Origin: Mantis religiosa
Taxonomy: Eukaryota > Arthropoda > Insecta > Mantodea > Mantidae
NCBI GenBank assembly: GCA_030765055.1
Contig: JAUKNK010001196.1
Span: 1-64,000 of the forward strand
DNA length: 64,000 nucleotides
Reading direction: 5' to 3'
The notes under the pieces were generated by a model, which saw only the letters and a program-made list of their open reading frames with translations, was not told the DNA's origin and searched no databases. Below, piece by piece: positions 52,405 to 64,000 of this stretch (within the stretch, counting starts at the first letter, position 1; every line of letters begins with the position of its first letter). The translations under genes were made by a program, and so were the position numbers.

Positions 52405-53455
52405 ACCAGCAACTCCTTAACAAACAAAATGTACTATATAACCGCTCCGAGAAGCTGTAATTAACTTTAAAATATATTATAAACGAACCAGCAACTCCTT
52501 AACAAACAAAACTTACTATAGAACCGCTCCGAGAAGTTGTAATTAACATTAAAATACATTAGAAACGAACCAGCAACTCCTCAACAAACAAAACCTACTA
52601 TATAACCGCTCCCAGAAATTCTAATTAACCTTAAAATACATCAACAACGCTACACAATACTCTTACGATGCTTAATATACTTTATAAACGAACCAACAAC
52701 CCCTTCAGAAACAAAACTTGCGATATAAGCGCTGCTAGAAAGTGTAATTAACCTTCAAAACACTTCTACAATCCTCTATAATCCTCTGGGGACGTTTAAA
52801 ACACTTTAAATACGATCCACAAACCTCTAATCAAGTAGCAAATTGTATAAAACCGCTTCGAAAAATTCCAAGTAACCTTAAAATGCTTCAACAAGATTTT
52901 ACAATCCTCCGAGAAAGCTTAAGTTCCTTATAAAACCAAGCGAAAACCTCTATACAAACAAATAATGCCATAAAAACGCTTCCAAGAGCTCTAGGTAAAC
53001 ACATATTCCTTCAAATCAGCTGCAATATACTCTGAACAAGCGTAAAATACTTAAACAACGATTCAAACATCTCTAAAGAAGCATTAAGTTATATAAAACC
53101 GTTCCGCAAATCAGTAAATTAACATAAAATAGTTTAAATCCCGTCCCAAAACACCTATATAACCTTAGAATACTTTAGAAGAAGCTTAAAATATCTTCAA
53201 ACCCTTGTAAGTTGCTGTAAAGAAAGAATACGTAGCTTAAAAGCAGCATATAAAACCGACCTGGAAACTTAAATAGCTTAAAAGGCCGTCAAGACACCTC
53301 GAAAAACGGTCGAATACATTAAAACAGCTCCAAAATGCACTATATGAGCATTTAATTCTTATATATCGCTTCGAAAACCTTTAAATGAACATAAAAACAA
53401 TCCTACAACTTGTAAAGAAGCTGAAAAATCAATAAAGACATCGAATATAAACAAA
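52405..53455. repeat. Block C-left, unit 7
   Basis: 1051 bp; C at the diagnostic site 52702. Confidence 0.88.
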
Positions 53456-54228
53456 GGCTGCGTAGCTACGAAGAGGCACAGAGACTGTCACAGATGCTCA
53501 TTTCTTCCGTGACCCTATGATGGCTGGCTGCGAGAAGAAGGCTGTCTCTGACGTCACGAAACATGGCGCTGGTTTGTTTACATTGTGTCTCGTGCTATTT
53601 ACGTGTTATTTAAGCGATATTTAAGTGTTTCCTCGCTCTGCAAGTGTTAAATCTTGTCATCGTAAGCGGTAACTGTCGTCCCCTCGCTAGTAAGAGTGCC
53701 GGTCAGTGCGTGGAGTGCGGAAATCGTTGTGTATTTGTGACTTTAACCTCTCGCGCTGGCAGACATTGGGCGGGAAGGCGTCTGCAGCACCAGGCGACAG
53801 AAATTCATTAATATTTACGCAGGTAGGCCCTCCCCAGCGGTGCTAACAATGTCGCTTGCCCGGTATGTCTTCCTATACGTCTTGCAGTGACATCGTGGTT
53901 TCTACCTACTCAAATATGAGAGAAATCACGATGTTTTCTGGGGACACCTATAGGGCACATTCCGGAGGAGGTGGGGGCAGAGCCCCCACCCTCCCTGCCC
54001 GAAATGGCGTTTTTTCCATGTGGAAACTATCTCCAAGCGCATGCGCACTGGCCTCTTTTCTTGCCAACGCTACCTTCAGGGAATTAAAAGTACTTCTCGC
54101 TCGAGTTTTACCCAAGTCGCCCCGCCCGCGTCGTCTGCCTAGGCTGCGTGTACCGGATCCGAATCCCTATCGATCCACGGATCTTACGGCTCCATCGTTC
54201 ATTATCTTACGTACTTCTGACATGCGGG
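53456..54228. other. CpG-rich core, unit 7
   Basis: 773 bp. CRE at 53549-53556, NRF-1-type palindrome at 54037-54046, ORF 53856-54353. Confidence 0.7.
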
Positions 54229-54402
54229 AAACAAAACCTGCTATACAACCGCTCCGAGAAGTTGGAATTTACATTAAAATATATTGTAAACGAACCAGCA
54301 ACTCCTTAAAAAACAAATCCTGGTATATAACAACTCCGAAAAGTTTTAATTAATATTAAAATATAAAATAAACGAACCAATAACTCCTATTCCTACTCCA
54401 GC
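54229..54402. repeat. Block C-right, unit 7
   Basis: 174 bp, as in unit 1. Confidence 0.85.
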
Positions 54403-55043
54403 AACTACTACTATATATAACATTACTACTACTATATATAACAACACTACTACTATATATAACATTACTACTACTATATATAACATCACTACTACTATAT
54501 ATAACATTACTACTACTATATATAACATCACTACTACTATATATAACATTACTACTACTATATATAACAATACTACTACTATATATAACATTACTACTAC
54601 TATATATAACAATACTACTACTATATATATCATTACTACTACTATATATAACAACACTACTACTATATATAACATTACTACTACTATATATAACAATACT
54701 ACTACTATATATAACTTTACTACTACTATATATAACAACACTACTACTATATATAACATTACTACTACTATATATAACAACACTACTACTATATATAACA
54801 ACACTACTACTATATATAACAACACTACTACTATAGATAACATTACTACTACTATATATAACATTACTACTACTATATATAACAACACTACTACTATATA
54901 TAACAACACTACTACTATATATAACAACACTACTACTATATATAACATTACTAATACTATATATAACATTACTACTACTATATATAACATTACTACTACT
55001 ATATATAACAACACTACTACTATATATAACATTACTACTACTA
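54403..55043. repeat. Block D 21-bp minisatellite, unit 7
   Basis: 30 repeats; open minus frame 55032 to 54346. Confidence 0.95.
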
Positions 55044-58000
55044 CTAGATAGTCCTAGATTATCTCCTAGATAGTCCTAGACTATCTCCTAGATAGTCCTA
55101 GACTATCTCCTAGATAGTCCTAGACAAATCCTAGATAGTCCTAGACTATCTCCTAAATAGTCCTAGACTATCTCCTAGATAGTCCTAGACAAATCCTAGA
55201 TAGTCCTAGACTATCTCCGAGATAATCCTAGACTATCTCCTAGATAGTCCTGGACAAATCCTAGATTGTCCTAGACTATCTCCTAGATAGTCCTAGACAA
55301 ATCCTAGATAGTCCTAGACTAGACCCTAGATAGTCCTAGACTATCTCCTAGATAGTCCTAGACAAATCCTAGATAGTCCTAGACTAGACCCCAGATAGTC
55401 CTAGACTATCTCCTAGATAGTCCTGGACAAATCCTAGATTGTCCTAGACTATCTCCTAGATAGTCCTAGACAAATCCTAGATAGTCCTAGACTAGACCCT
55501 AGATAGTCCTAGACCATCTCCAAGATAGTCCTAGACTATCCCTTAGATAGTCCTAGACTATCTCCTAGATAGTCCTAGACAAATCCTAGATAGGCCTAGA
55601 CTAGATCCTAGATAGTCCTAGATTAGATACTAGATAGTCCTAGACAAATCTTAGATAGTCCTAGACTATCTCCTAGATAGTCCTAGACTATCTCCTAGAT
55701 AGTCCTAGACTATCTCCTAGATAGTCCTAGACAAATCCTAGATAGTCCTAGACTATCTCCTAGATAGTCCTAGACTATCTCCTAGATAGTCCTAGACTAT
55801 CTCCTAGATAGTCCTAGACTATCTCCTAGATAGTTCTAGACAAATCCTAGATAGTACTAGACTATCTCCTAGATAGTCCTAGACTATCTCCTAGATAGTC
55901 CTAGACTATCTCCTAGAAAGTCCTAGACTATCTCCTAGATAGTCCTAGACTATCTCCTAGATGGTCCTAGACTATCTCCTAGATAGTCCTAGACAAATCC
56001 TAGATAGTCCTACACTAGACCCTAGTTAGTCCTAGACTATCTCCTAGATAGTCCTACACAAATCCTAGATAGTTCTAGACTAGATTCTAGATAGTCCTAG
56101 ACAAATAATAGATAGTCCTAGACTAGATCCTAGATAGTCCTAGACTATCTCCTAGATAGTCCTAGACTAGATTCTAGATAGTCCTAGACTATCTCCTAGA
56201 TACTCCTAGACAAATCCTAGATGGTGCTTGACTATCTCCTAGATAGTCCTAGACTATCTCCTAGATAGTCCTAGACTATCTCCTAGATAGTCCTAGACTA
56301 TCTCCTAGATAGTCCTAGACTATCTCCTAGATAGTCCTAGACAAATCCTAGATAGTCCTAGACTATCTCTTAGATAGTCCTAGACTATCTCCTAGATAGT
56401 CCTAGACTATCTCCTAGATAGTCCTAGACTATATCCTAGATAGTCATAGACGATCTCCTAGATAGTCCTAGACAAATCCTAGATAGGCCTAGACTAGATC
56501 CTAGATAGTCCTAGACTAGATACTGGATTGTCTTAGACAAATCCTAGATAGTCCTAGACTATCTCCTAGATAGTCCTGGACTATCTCCTAGATAGTCCTA
56601 GACTATCTCCTATATAGTCCTAGACAAATCCTAGATATTCCTAGACAAATACTAGATAGTCCTAGACTATCTCCTAGATAGTCCTAGACTATCTCCTAGA
56701 TGGTCCTAGACTATCTCCTAGATAGTCCTAGACTAACTCCTAGATAGTCCTAGACAAATCCTAGATAGTCCTAGACTAGATCCTAGATAGTCCCAGACTA
56801 TCTCCTAGATAGTCCTACACAAATCCTAGATAGTCCTAGACAAATCCTAGTTAGTCCTAGACTAGATCCTAGATAGTCCTAGACTAGATCCTAGATAGTC
56901 CTAGACAAATCCTAGATAGTCCTAGACAAATCCTAGTTAGTCCTAGACTAGATCCTAGATAGTCCTAGACTAGATCCTAGATAGTCCTTGACAAGTCCTA
57001 GATAGTGCTAGACTATCTTCTAGATAGTCCTAGACTAGATCCTAGATAGTCCTAGACTAGATCCTAGATAGTCCTAGACTATCTCCTAGATAGTCCTAGA
57101 CAAATCCTAGATAGTCCTAGACAAATCCTAGATAGTCCTAGACAAATCCTAGTTAGTCCTAGACTAGATCCTAGATAGTCCTAGATTAGATACTAGATAG
57201 TCCTAGAAAAATCCTAGATAGTCCTAGACTATCTCCTAGATAGTCCTAGACTGTCTCCTAGATAGTCCTAGACTATCTCCTAGATAGTTCTAGACAAATT
57301 CTAGATAGTACTAGACTATCTCCTAGATAGTCCTAGACTATCTCCTAGATAGTCCTAGACTATCTCCTAGATAGTCCTAGACTATCTCCTAGATAGTCCT
57401 AGGCCAATCCTAGATAGTACTACACTAGACCCTAGATAGTCCTAGACTATCTCCTAGATAGTCCTAGACTAGATTCTAGATAGTCCTAGACTATCTCCTT
57501 GATACTCCTAGACAAATCCTAGATGGTCCTTGACTATCTCCTAGATAGTCCTAGACTATCTCCTAGATAGTCCTAGACTATCTCCTAGATAGTCCTAGAC
57601 AAATCCTAGATAGTCCTAGACTATCTCTTAGATAGTCCTAGACTATCTCCTAGATAGTCCTAGACTATCTCCTAGATAGTCCTAGACTATATCCTAGATA
57701 GTCCTAGACGATCTCCTAGATAGTCCTAGACAAATCCTAGATAGGCCTAGACTAGATCCTAGATAGTCCTAGACTAGATACTAGATTGTCTTAGACAAAT
57801 CCTAGATAGTCCTAGACTATCTCCTAGATAGTCCTGGACTATCTCCTAGATAGTCCTAGACTATCTCCTATATAGTCCTAGACAAATCCTAGATATTCCT
57901 AGACAAATACTAGATAGTCCTAGACTATCTCCTAGATAGTCCTAGACTATCTCTTAGATGGTCCTAGACTATCTCCTAGATAGTCCTAGACTATCTCCTA

Positions 58001-59360
58001 GATGGTCCAAGACTATCTCCTAGATAGTCCTAGACAAATCGTAGATAGTCCTAGACTAGACCCTAGATAGTCCTAGACTATCTCCTAGATAGTCCTAGAC
58101 AAATCCTAGATAGTCCTAGACTAGATCCTAGATAGTCCTAGACTATCTCCTAGATAGTCCTAGACAATTCCTAGATAGTCCTAGACTAGACCCTAGATAG
58201 TCCTAGACTATCTCCTAGATAGTCCTAGACAAATCCTAGATAGTCCTAGACTATCTCCTAGATAGTCCTAGACTATCTCCTAGAAAGTCCTAGACTATCT
58301 CCTAGATAGTCCTAGACTATCTCCTAGATGGTCCTAGACTATCTCCTAGATAGTCCTAGACAAATCCTAGATAGTCCTACACTAGACCCTTGTAAGTCCT
58401 AGACTATCTCCTAGATAGTCCTACACAAATCCTAGATAGTTCTAGACTAGATTCTAGATAGTCCTAGACAAATCCTAGATAGTCCTAGACTAGATCCTAG
58501 ATAGTCCTAGACTATCTCCTAGATAGTCCTAGACTATATCCTAGATAGTCCTAGACTATCTCCTAGATAGTCCTAGACTAATCCTAGATATTCCTAGACA
58601 TATCCTAGATAGTCCTAGACAGTCCCGGACTATTTCCTACATAGTCCTAGACTATCTCCTAGATAATCCTAGACTATCTCCTAGATAGTCCTAGAAAAAT
58701 CCTAGATGGTACTAGACTAGATCCTAGATAGTCATAGACTATCTCCTAGATAATCCTAGACTAGATCCTAGATAGTCCTTTACTATCTCCTAGATAGTCC
58801 TAGACTATCTCCTAGATAGTCCTAGACTATCTGCTAGATAGTCCTAGACAAATCCTAGATAGGCCTAGACTAGATCCTAGATAGTCCTAGACTATCTCCT
58901 AAATAGTCCTAGACTATCTCCTAGATAGTCCTAGACCAATCCTAGATAGTCCTAGACTATCTCCGAGATAATCCTAGACTATCTCCTAGATAGTTCTGGA
59001 CAAATCCTAGATTGTCCTAGACTATCTCCTAAATAGTCCTAGACAAATCCTAGATAGTCCTAGACTAGACCCTAGATAGTCCTAGACTATCTACTAGATA
59101 GTCCTAGACAAATCCTAGATAGTCCTAGACAAATCCTAGATAGTCCTAGACTATCTCCTAGATAGTCCTAGACAAATCCTAGATAGTCCTAGACTATCTC
59201 CTAGATAGTCCTAGGCAAATCCTAGATAGTCCTCGACTAGATCCTAGATAGTCCTAGACAAATCCTAGATAGACCTAGTCTAGATTCTAAATAGTCCTAG
59301 ACTATCTCCTAGATTGTCCTCGACAAATCCTAGATAGTCCTACACTAGATCCTAGATAGT
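55044..59360. repeat. Block A minisatellite, unit 8 (4317 bp, different -44)
   Basis: Full at both sites shortened in units 5-7 (five and four perfect monomers). It lacks 44 bp near 59130, where the landmark monomer TTGCCTAGACTC present in other copies is gone. Confidence 0.96.
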
Positions 59361-60791
59361 CCTAGATGAGCTGCTAGATAAACCTAGATGAGCACCTAGA
59401 TAATCCTAGATGAGCTCCTAGATAGTCCTAGATGAGCTCCTAGATGAGCTCCTAGATAAACCTAGATGAGCTCCTAGATAGTCCTAGATGAGCTCCTAGG
59501 TAAACCTAGATGAGCTCCTAGATAGTCCTAGATGAGCTGCTAGATAAACCTAGATGAGCACCTAGATAAACCTAGATGATCTCCTAGATATTCCCAGATG
59601 AGCTCCTAGATAAACCTAGATTAGCTCCTAGATAAACCTAGATGAGCTCCTAGATAGGCCTAGATGAGCTCCTAGATAAACCTAGAAGAGCTCCCAGATA
59701 TACCTAGATGAGCCTCTATATAGTCCTAGATGAGCTACTAGATAGTCCTAGATGGGCCCCTAAATAAACCTAGATGAGCTCCTCTATAGTCCTAGATGAG
59801 CTACCAGATAGTCCTAGATGAGCTCATAGATAAACCTAGATGAGCTCCTAGATAGTCCTAGATGAGCTCATCGATAAACCTAGGTGACCTCCTAGATAGT
59901 CCTAGATGAGCTCATAGATTAACCCAGATGAGCTCCTAGATGGTCCTATATGAGCTCCTAGATAAACCTAGATGAGCTCCTAGATAAACAGGTTAGCTCC
60001 TTGATGGTCCTAGATAGTCCAAGATGAGCTCCTAGATAAACCTAGATGATCTCCTAGATAGTCCTAGATGAGCTACTAGTTATTCCTAGATGAGCTCCTA
60101 GATAAACCTAGATGAGCCCCTAGATAAACCTAGATGAGCTCCTAGATAAACCTAGATGAGCTCCTAGATAGTCCTAGACGAGCTTCTGGATAGTCCTAGA
60201 CGAGCTCCTAGATAGTCCTAGATGAGCTCCTTGATAGTCATAGAGGAGCTCCTAGATAGTCCTAGATGAGCTCCTTGATAGTCCTAGATGAGCTCCTAGA
60301 TAGTCCCAGATGAGCTCCTAGATAAAGCTAGATGAGCTCCTAGATAGTCATAGATGAGATCCTAGATAAACCTAGATGAGCTCCTAGATAAACCTAGATG
60401 AGCTCCTAGATAGTCCTTGATGAGCTCCTAGATAGTCCAAGATGAGCTCCTAGATAAGCCTAGATGAGCTCCTTGATAAACCTAGATGAGCTCCTAGATA
60501 AACGTAGATGAGCTCCTAGATAAACCTAGATGAGCTCCTAGATAGGCCTAGATCAGCTCCTAGATAGTCCTGATGAGCTCCTAGATAAACCTAGATGAGA
60601 TCCTAGACAAACCTAGATGAGTACCTAGATGAGCTCCTAGATAGTCCCAGATAAGCTCCTAGATAGTCCTAGACGAGCTCCTAGATGATCCTAGACGAGA
60701 TCCTAGATAAACCTAAATGAGCTCCTAGATAAACCTAGATGATGTCCTAGATAGTCCTAGATGAGCTAGTAGATAGTCCTAGATGAGCTCA
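59361..60791. repeat. Block B minisatellite, unit 8
   Basis: 1431 bp, as in unit 2. Confidence 0.94.
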
Positions 60792-61842
60792 ACCAGCAAC
60801 TCCTTAACAAACAAAATGTACTATATAACCGCTCCGAGAAGCTGTAATTAACTTTAAAATATATTATAAACGAACCAGCAACTCCTTAACAAACAAAACT
60901 TACTATAGAACCGCTCCGAGAAGTTGTAATTAACATTAAAATACATTAGAAACGAACCAGCAACTCCTCAACAAACAAAACCTACTATATAACCGCTCCC
61001 AGAAATTCTAATTAACCTTAAAATACATCAACAACGCTACACAATACTCTTACGATGCTTAATATACTTTATAAACGAACCAACAACCTCTTCAGAAACA
61101 AAACTTGCGATATAAGCGCTGCTAGAAAGTGTAATTAACCTTCAAAACACTTCTACAATCCTCTATAATCCTCTGGGGACGTTTAAAACACTTTAAATAC
61201 GATCCACAAACCTCTAATCAAGTAGCAAATTGTATAAAACCGCTTCGAAAAATTCCAAGTAACCTTAAAATGCTTCAACAAGATTTTACAATCCTCCGAG
61301 AAAGCTTAAGTTCCTTATAAAACCAAGCGAAAACCTCTATACAAACAAATAATGCCATAAAAACGCTTCCAAGAGCTCTAGGTAAACACATATTCCTTCA
61401 AATCAGCTGCAATATACTCTGAACAAGCGTAAAATACTTAAACAACGATTCAAACATCTCTAAAGAAGCATTAAGTTATATAAAACCGTTCCGCAAATCA
61501 GTAAATTAACATAAAATAGTTTAAATCCCGTCCCAAAACACCTATATAACCTTAGAATACTTTAGAAGAAGCTTAAAATATCTTCAAACCCTTGTAAGTT
61601 GCTGTAAAGAAAGAATACGTAGCTTAAAAGCAGCATATAAAACCGACCTGGAAACTTAAATAGCTTAAAAGGCCGTCAAGACACCTCGAAAAACGGTCGA
61701 ATACATTAAAACAGCTCCAAAATGCACTATATGAGCATTTAATTCTTATATATCGCTTCGAAAACCTTTAAATGAACATAAAAACAATCCTACAACTTGT
61801 AAAGAAGCTGAAAAATCAATAAAGACATCGAATATAAACAAA
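60792..61842. repeat. Block C-left, unit 8
   Basis: 1051 bp; T at the diagnostic site 61089. Confidence 0.88.
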
Positions 61843-62615
61843 GGCTGCGTAGCTACGAAGAGGCACAGAGACTGTCACAGATGCTCATTTCTTCCGTGAC
61901 CCTATGATGGCTGGCTGCGAGAAGAAGGCTGTCTCTGACGTCACGAAACATGGCGCTGGTTTGTTTACATTGTGTCTCGTGCTATTTACGTGTTATTTAA
62001 GCGATATTTAAGTGTTTCCTCGCTCTGCAAGTGTTAAATCTTGTCATCGTAAGCGGTAACTGTCGTCCCCTCGCTAGTAAGAGTGCCGGTCAGTGCGTGG
62101 AGTGCGGAAATCGTTGTGTATTTGTGACTTTAACCTCTCGCGCTGGCAGACATTGGGCGGGAAGGCGTCTGCAGCACCAGGCGACAGAAATTCATTAATA
62201 TTTACGCAGGTAGGCCCTCCCCAGCGGTGCTAACAATGTCGCTTGCCCGGTATGTCTTCCTATACGTCTTGCAGTGACATCGTGGTTTCTACCTACTCAA
62301 ATATGAGAGAAATCACGATGTTTTCTGGGGACACCTATAGGGCACATTCCGGAGGAGGTGGGGGCAGAGCCCCCACCCTCCCTGCCCGAAATGGCGTTTT
62401 TTCCATGTGGAAACTATCTCCAAGCGCATGCGCACTGGCCTCTTTTCTTGCCAACGCTACCTTCAGGGAATTAAAAGTACTTCTCGCTCGAGTTTTACCC
62501 AAGTCGCCCCGCCCGCGTCGTCTGCCTAGGCTGCGTGTACCGGATCCGAATCCCTATCGATCCACGGATCTTACGGCTCCATCGTTCATTATCTTACGTA
62601 CTTCTGACATGCGGG
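61843..62615. other. CpG-rich core, unit 8
   Basis: 773 bp. CRE at 61936-61943, NRF-1-type palindrome at 62424-62433, ORF 62243-62740. Confidence 0.7.
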
Positions 62616-62789
62616 AAACAAAACCTGCTATACAACCGCTCCGAGAAGTTGGAATTTACATTAAAATATATTGTAAACGAACCAGCAACTCCTTAAAAAA
62701 CAAATCCTGGTATATAACAACTCCGAAAAGTTTTAATTAATATTAAAATATAAAATAAACGAACCAATAACTCCTATTCCTACTCCAGC
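62616..62789. repeat. Block C-right, unit 8
   Basis: 174 bp, as in unit 1. Confidence 0.85.
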
Positions 62790-63430
62790 AACTACTACTA
62801 TATATAACATTACTACTACTATATATAACAACACTACTACTATATATAACATTACTACTACTATATATAACATCACTACTACTATATATAACATTACTAC
62901 TACTATATATAACATCACTACTACTATATATAACATTACTACTACTATATATAACAATACTACTACTATATATAACATTACTACTACTATATATAACAAT
63001 ACTACTACTATATATATCATTACTACTACTATATATAACAACACTACTACTATATATAACATTACTACTACTATATATAACAATACTACTACTATATATA
63101 ACTTTACTACTACTATATATAACAACACTACTACTATATATAACATTACTACTACTATATATAACAACACTACTACTATATATAACAACACTACTACTAT
63201 ATATAACAACACTACTACTATAGATAACATTACTACTACTATATATAACATTACTACTACTATATATAACAACACTACTACTATATATAACAACACTACT
63301 ACTATATATAACAACACTACTACTATATATAACATTACTAATACTATATATAACATTACTACTACTATATATAACATTACTACTACTATATATAACAACA
63401 CTACTACTATATATAACATTACTACTACTA
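62790..63430. repeat. Block D 21-bp minisatellite, unit 8
   Basis: 30 repeats; open minus frame 63419 to 62733. Confidence 0.95.
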
Positions 63431-64000
63431 CTAGATAGTCCTAGATTATCTCCTAGATAGTCCTAGACTATCTCCTAGATAGTCCTAGACTATCTCCTAG
63501 ATAGTCCTAGACAAATCCTAGATAGTCCTAGACTATCTCCTAAATAGTCCTAGACTATCTCCTAGATAGTCCTAGACAAATCCTAGATAGTCCTAGACTA
63601 TCTCCGAGATAATCCTAGACTATCTCCTAGATAGTCCTGGACAAATCCTAGATTGTCCTAGACTATCTCCTAGATAGTCCTAGACAAATCCTAGATAGTC
63701 CTAGACTAGACCCTAGATAGTCCTAGACTATCTCCTAGATAGTCCTAGACAAATCCTAGATAGTCCTAGACTAGACCCCAGATAGTCCTAGACTATCTCC
63801 TAGATAGTCCTGGACAAATCCTAGATTGTCCTAGACTATCTCCTAGATAGTCCTAGACAAATCCTAGATAGTCCTAGACTAGACCCTAGATAGTCCTAGA
63901 CCATCTCCAAGATAGTCCTAGACTATCCCTTAGATAGTCCTAGACTATCTCCTAGATAGTCCTAGACAAATCCTAGATAGGCCTAGACTAGATCCTAGAT
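63431..64000. repeat. Block A minisatellite, unit 9, cut by window end
   Basis: First 570 bp of block A, in the same monomer order as the start of unit 2. The array evidently continues beyond the window. Confidence 0.96.

Larger units (their letters stand above)
1..64000. repeat. Macrosatellite array of ~8.4 kb units (A-B-C-core-C-D order)
   Basis: The whole window is a head-to-tail array, all units in one orientation. A fixed core position recurs at 4010, 12441, 20308, 28739, 37126, 45491, 53856 and 62243 (spacings 8431, 7867, 8431, 8387, 8365, 8365, 8387 bp). Taking block A as the start, units run 1-5197 (partial), 5198-13628, 13629-21495, 21496-29926, 29927-38313, 38314-46678, 46679-55043, 55044-63430 and 63431-64000 (partial). 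The complete units appear almost identical by eye and differ mainly by whole-monomer indels in block A. No single-copy flanking DNA is present, so genomic location (centromeric, subtelomeric, sex or B chromosome, spacer) cannot be decided. Confidence 0.97.

Overview
The window is one long tandem array of an ~8.4 kb macrosatellite unit: seven complete core-to-core intervals plus partial ends. It holds no recognisable protein-coding gene, rRNA, tRNA, transposase, CRISPR array or bacterial operon. The kilobase-scale minisatellite arrays, AT-rich degenerate satellite and one isolated CpG-rich segment with metazoan-type promoter motifs (full CRE palindrome, NRF-1-type palindrome, E2F-like site, possible small intron) point to nuclear DNA of an animal. 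An arthropod is possible, but nothing in the sequence names a taxon. LAYOUT. Every unit has the same order. (A) 3.8-4.4 kb of a 22/21-bp minisatellite. Its 22-bp monomer consists of two mutually reverse-complementary 8-bp arms and two 3-bp spacers. (B) ~1.43 kb of a related 22-bp minisatellite that keeps the spacers but has replaced the arms. (C-left) 1.05 kb of AT-rich sequence: three good 82-bp repeats, decaying into repeats spaced about 110-157 bp. (Core) 773 bp of GC/CpG-rich, non-repetitive sequence. (C-right) 174 bp of resumed 82-bp repeats. (D) ~640 bp of a 21-bp TATATA-containing minisatellite. Block A then follows again. The core sits inside the 82-bp satellite and is flanked by the 7-bp direct repeat AAACAAA, so it looks like an insertion or captured gene fragment that was later amplified with its surroundings. 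UNIT SPACING. A fixed point in successive cores recurs at 4010, 12441, 20308, 28739, 37126, 45491, 53856 and 62243, giving spacings of 8431, 7867, 8431, 8387, 8365, 8365 and 8387 bp. All length variation I traced between the complete units lies in block A. It equals whole monomers: -564 bp (26 monomers) in unit 3, -44 bp in units 5, 6 and 7, a further -22 bp in units 6 and 7, and a different -44 bp in unit 8. The few substitutions found do not track these indels, which suggests recent homogenisation by unequal exchange or conversion. The first ~1.9 kb differs from the other copies by twelve one-base changes in run length, which looks like sequencing or consensus error. FUNCTION. Nothing is demonstrated. 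The arrangement resembles vertebrate macrosatellites (D4Z4, DXZ4), in which each unit carries a CpG-rich promoter-like segment, and also spacer arrays with subrepeats. A plus-strand ORF in the core (162 codons from the first ATG) and a minus-strand ORF through block D are open in every unit, but neither has convincing protein character.
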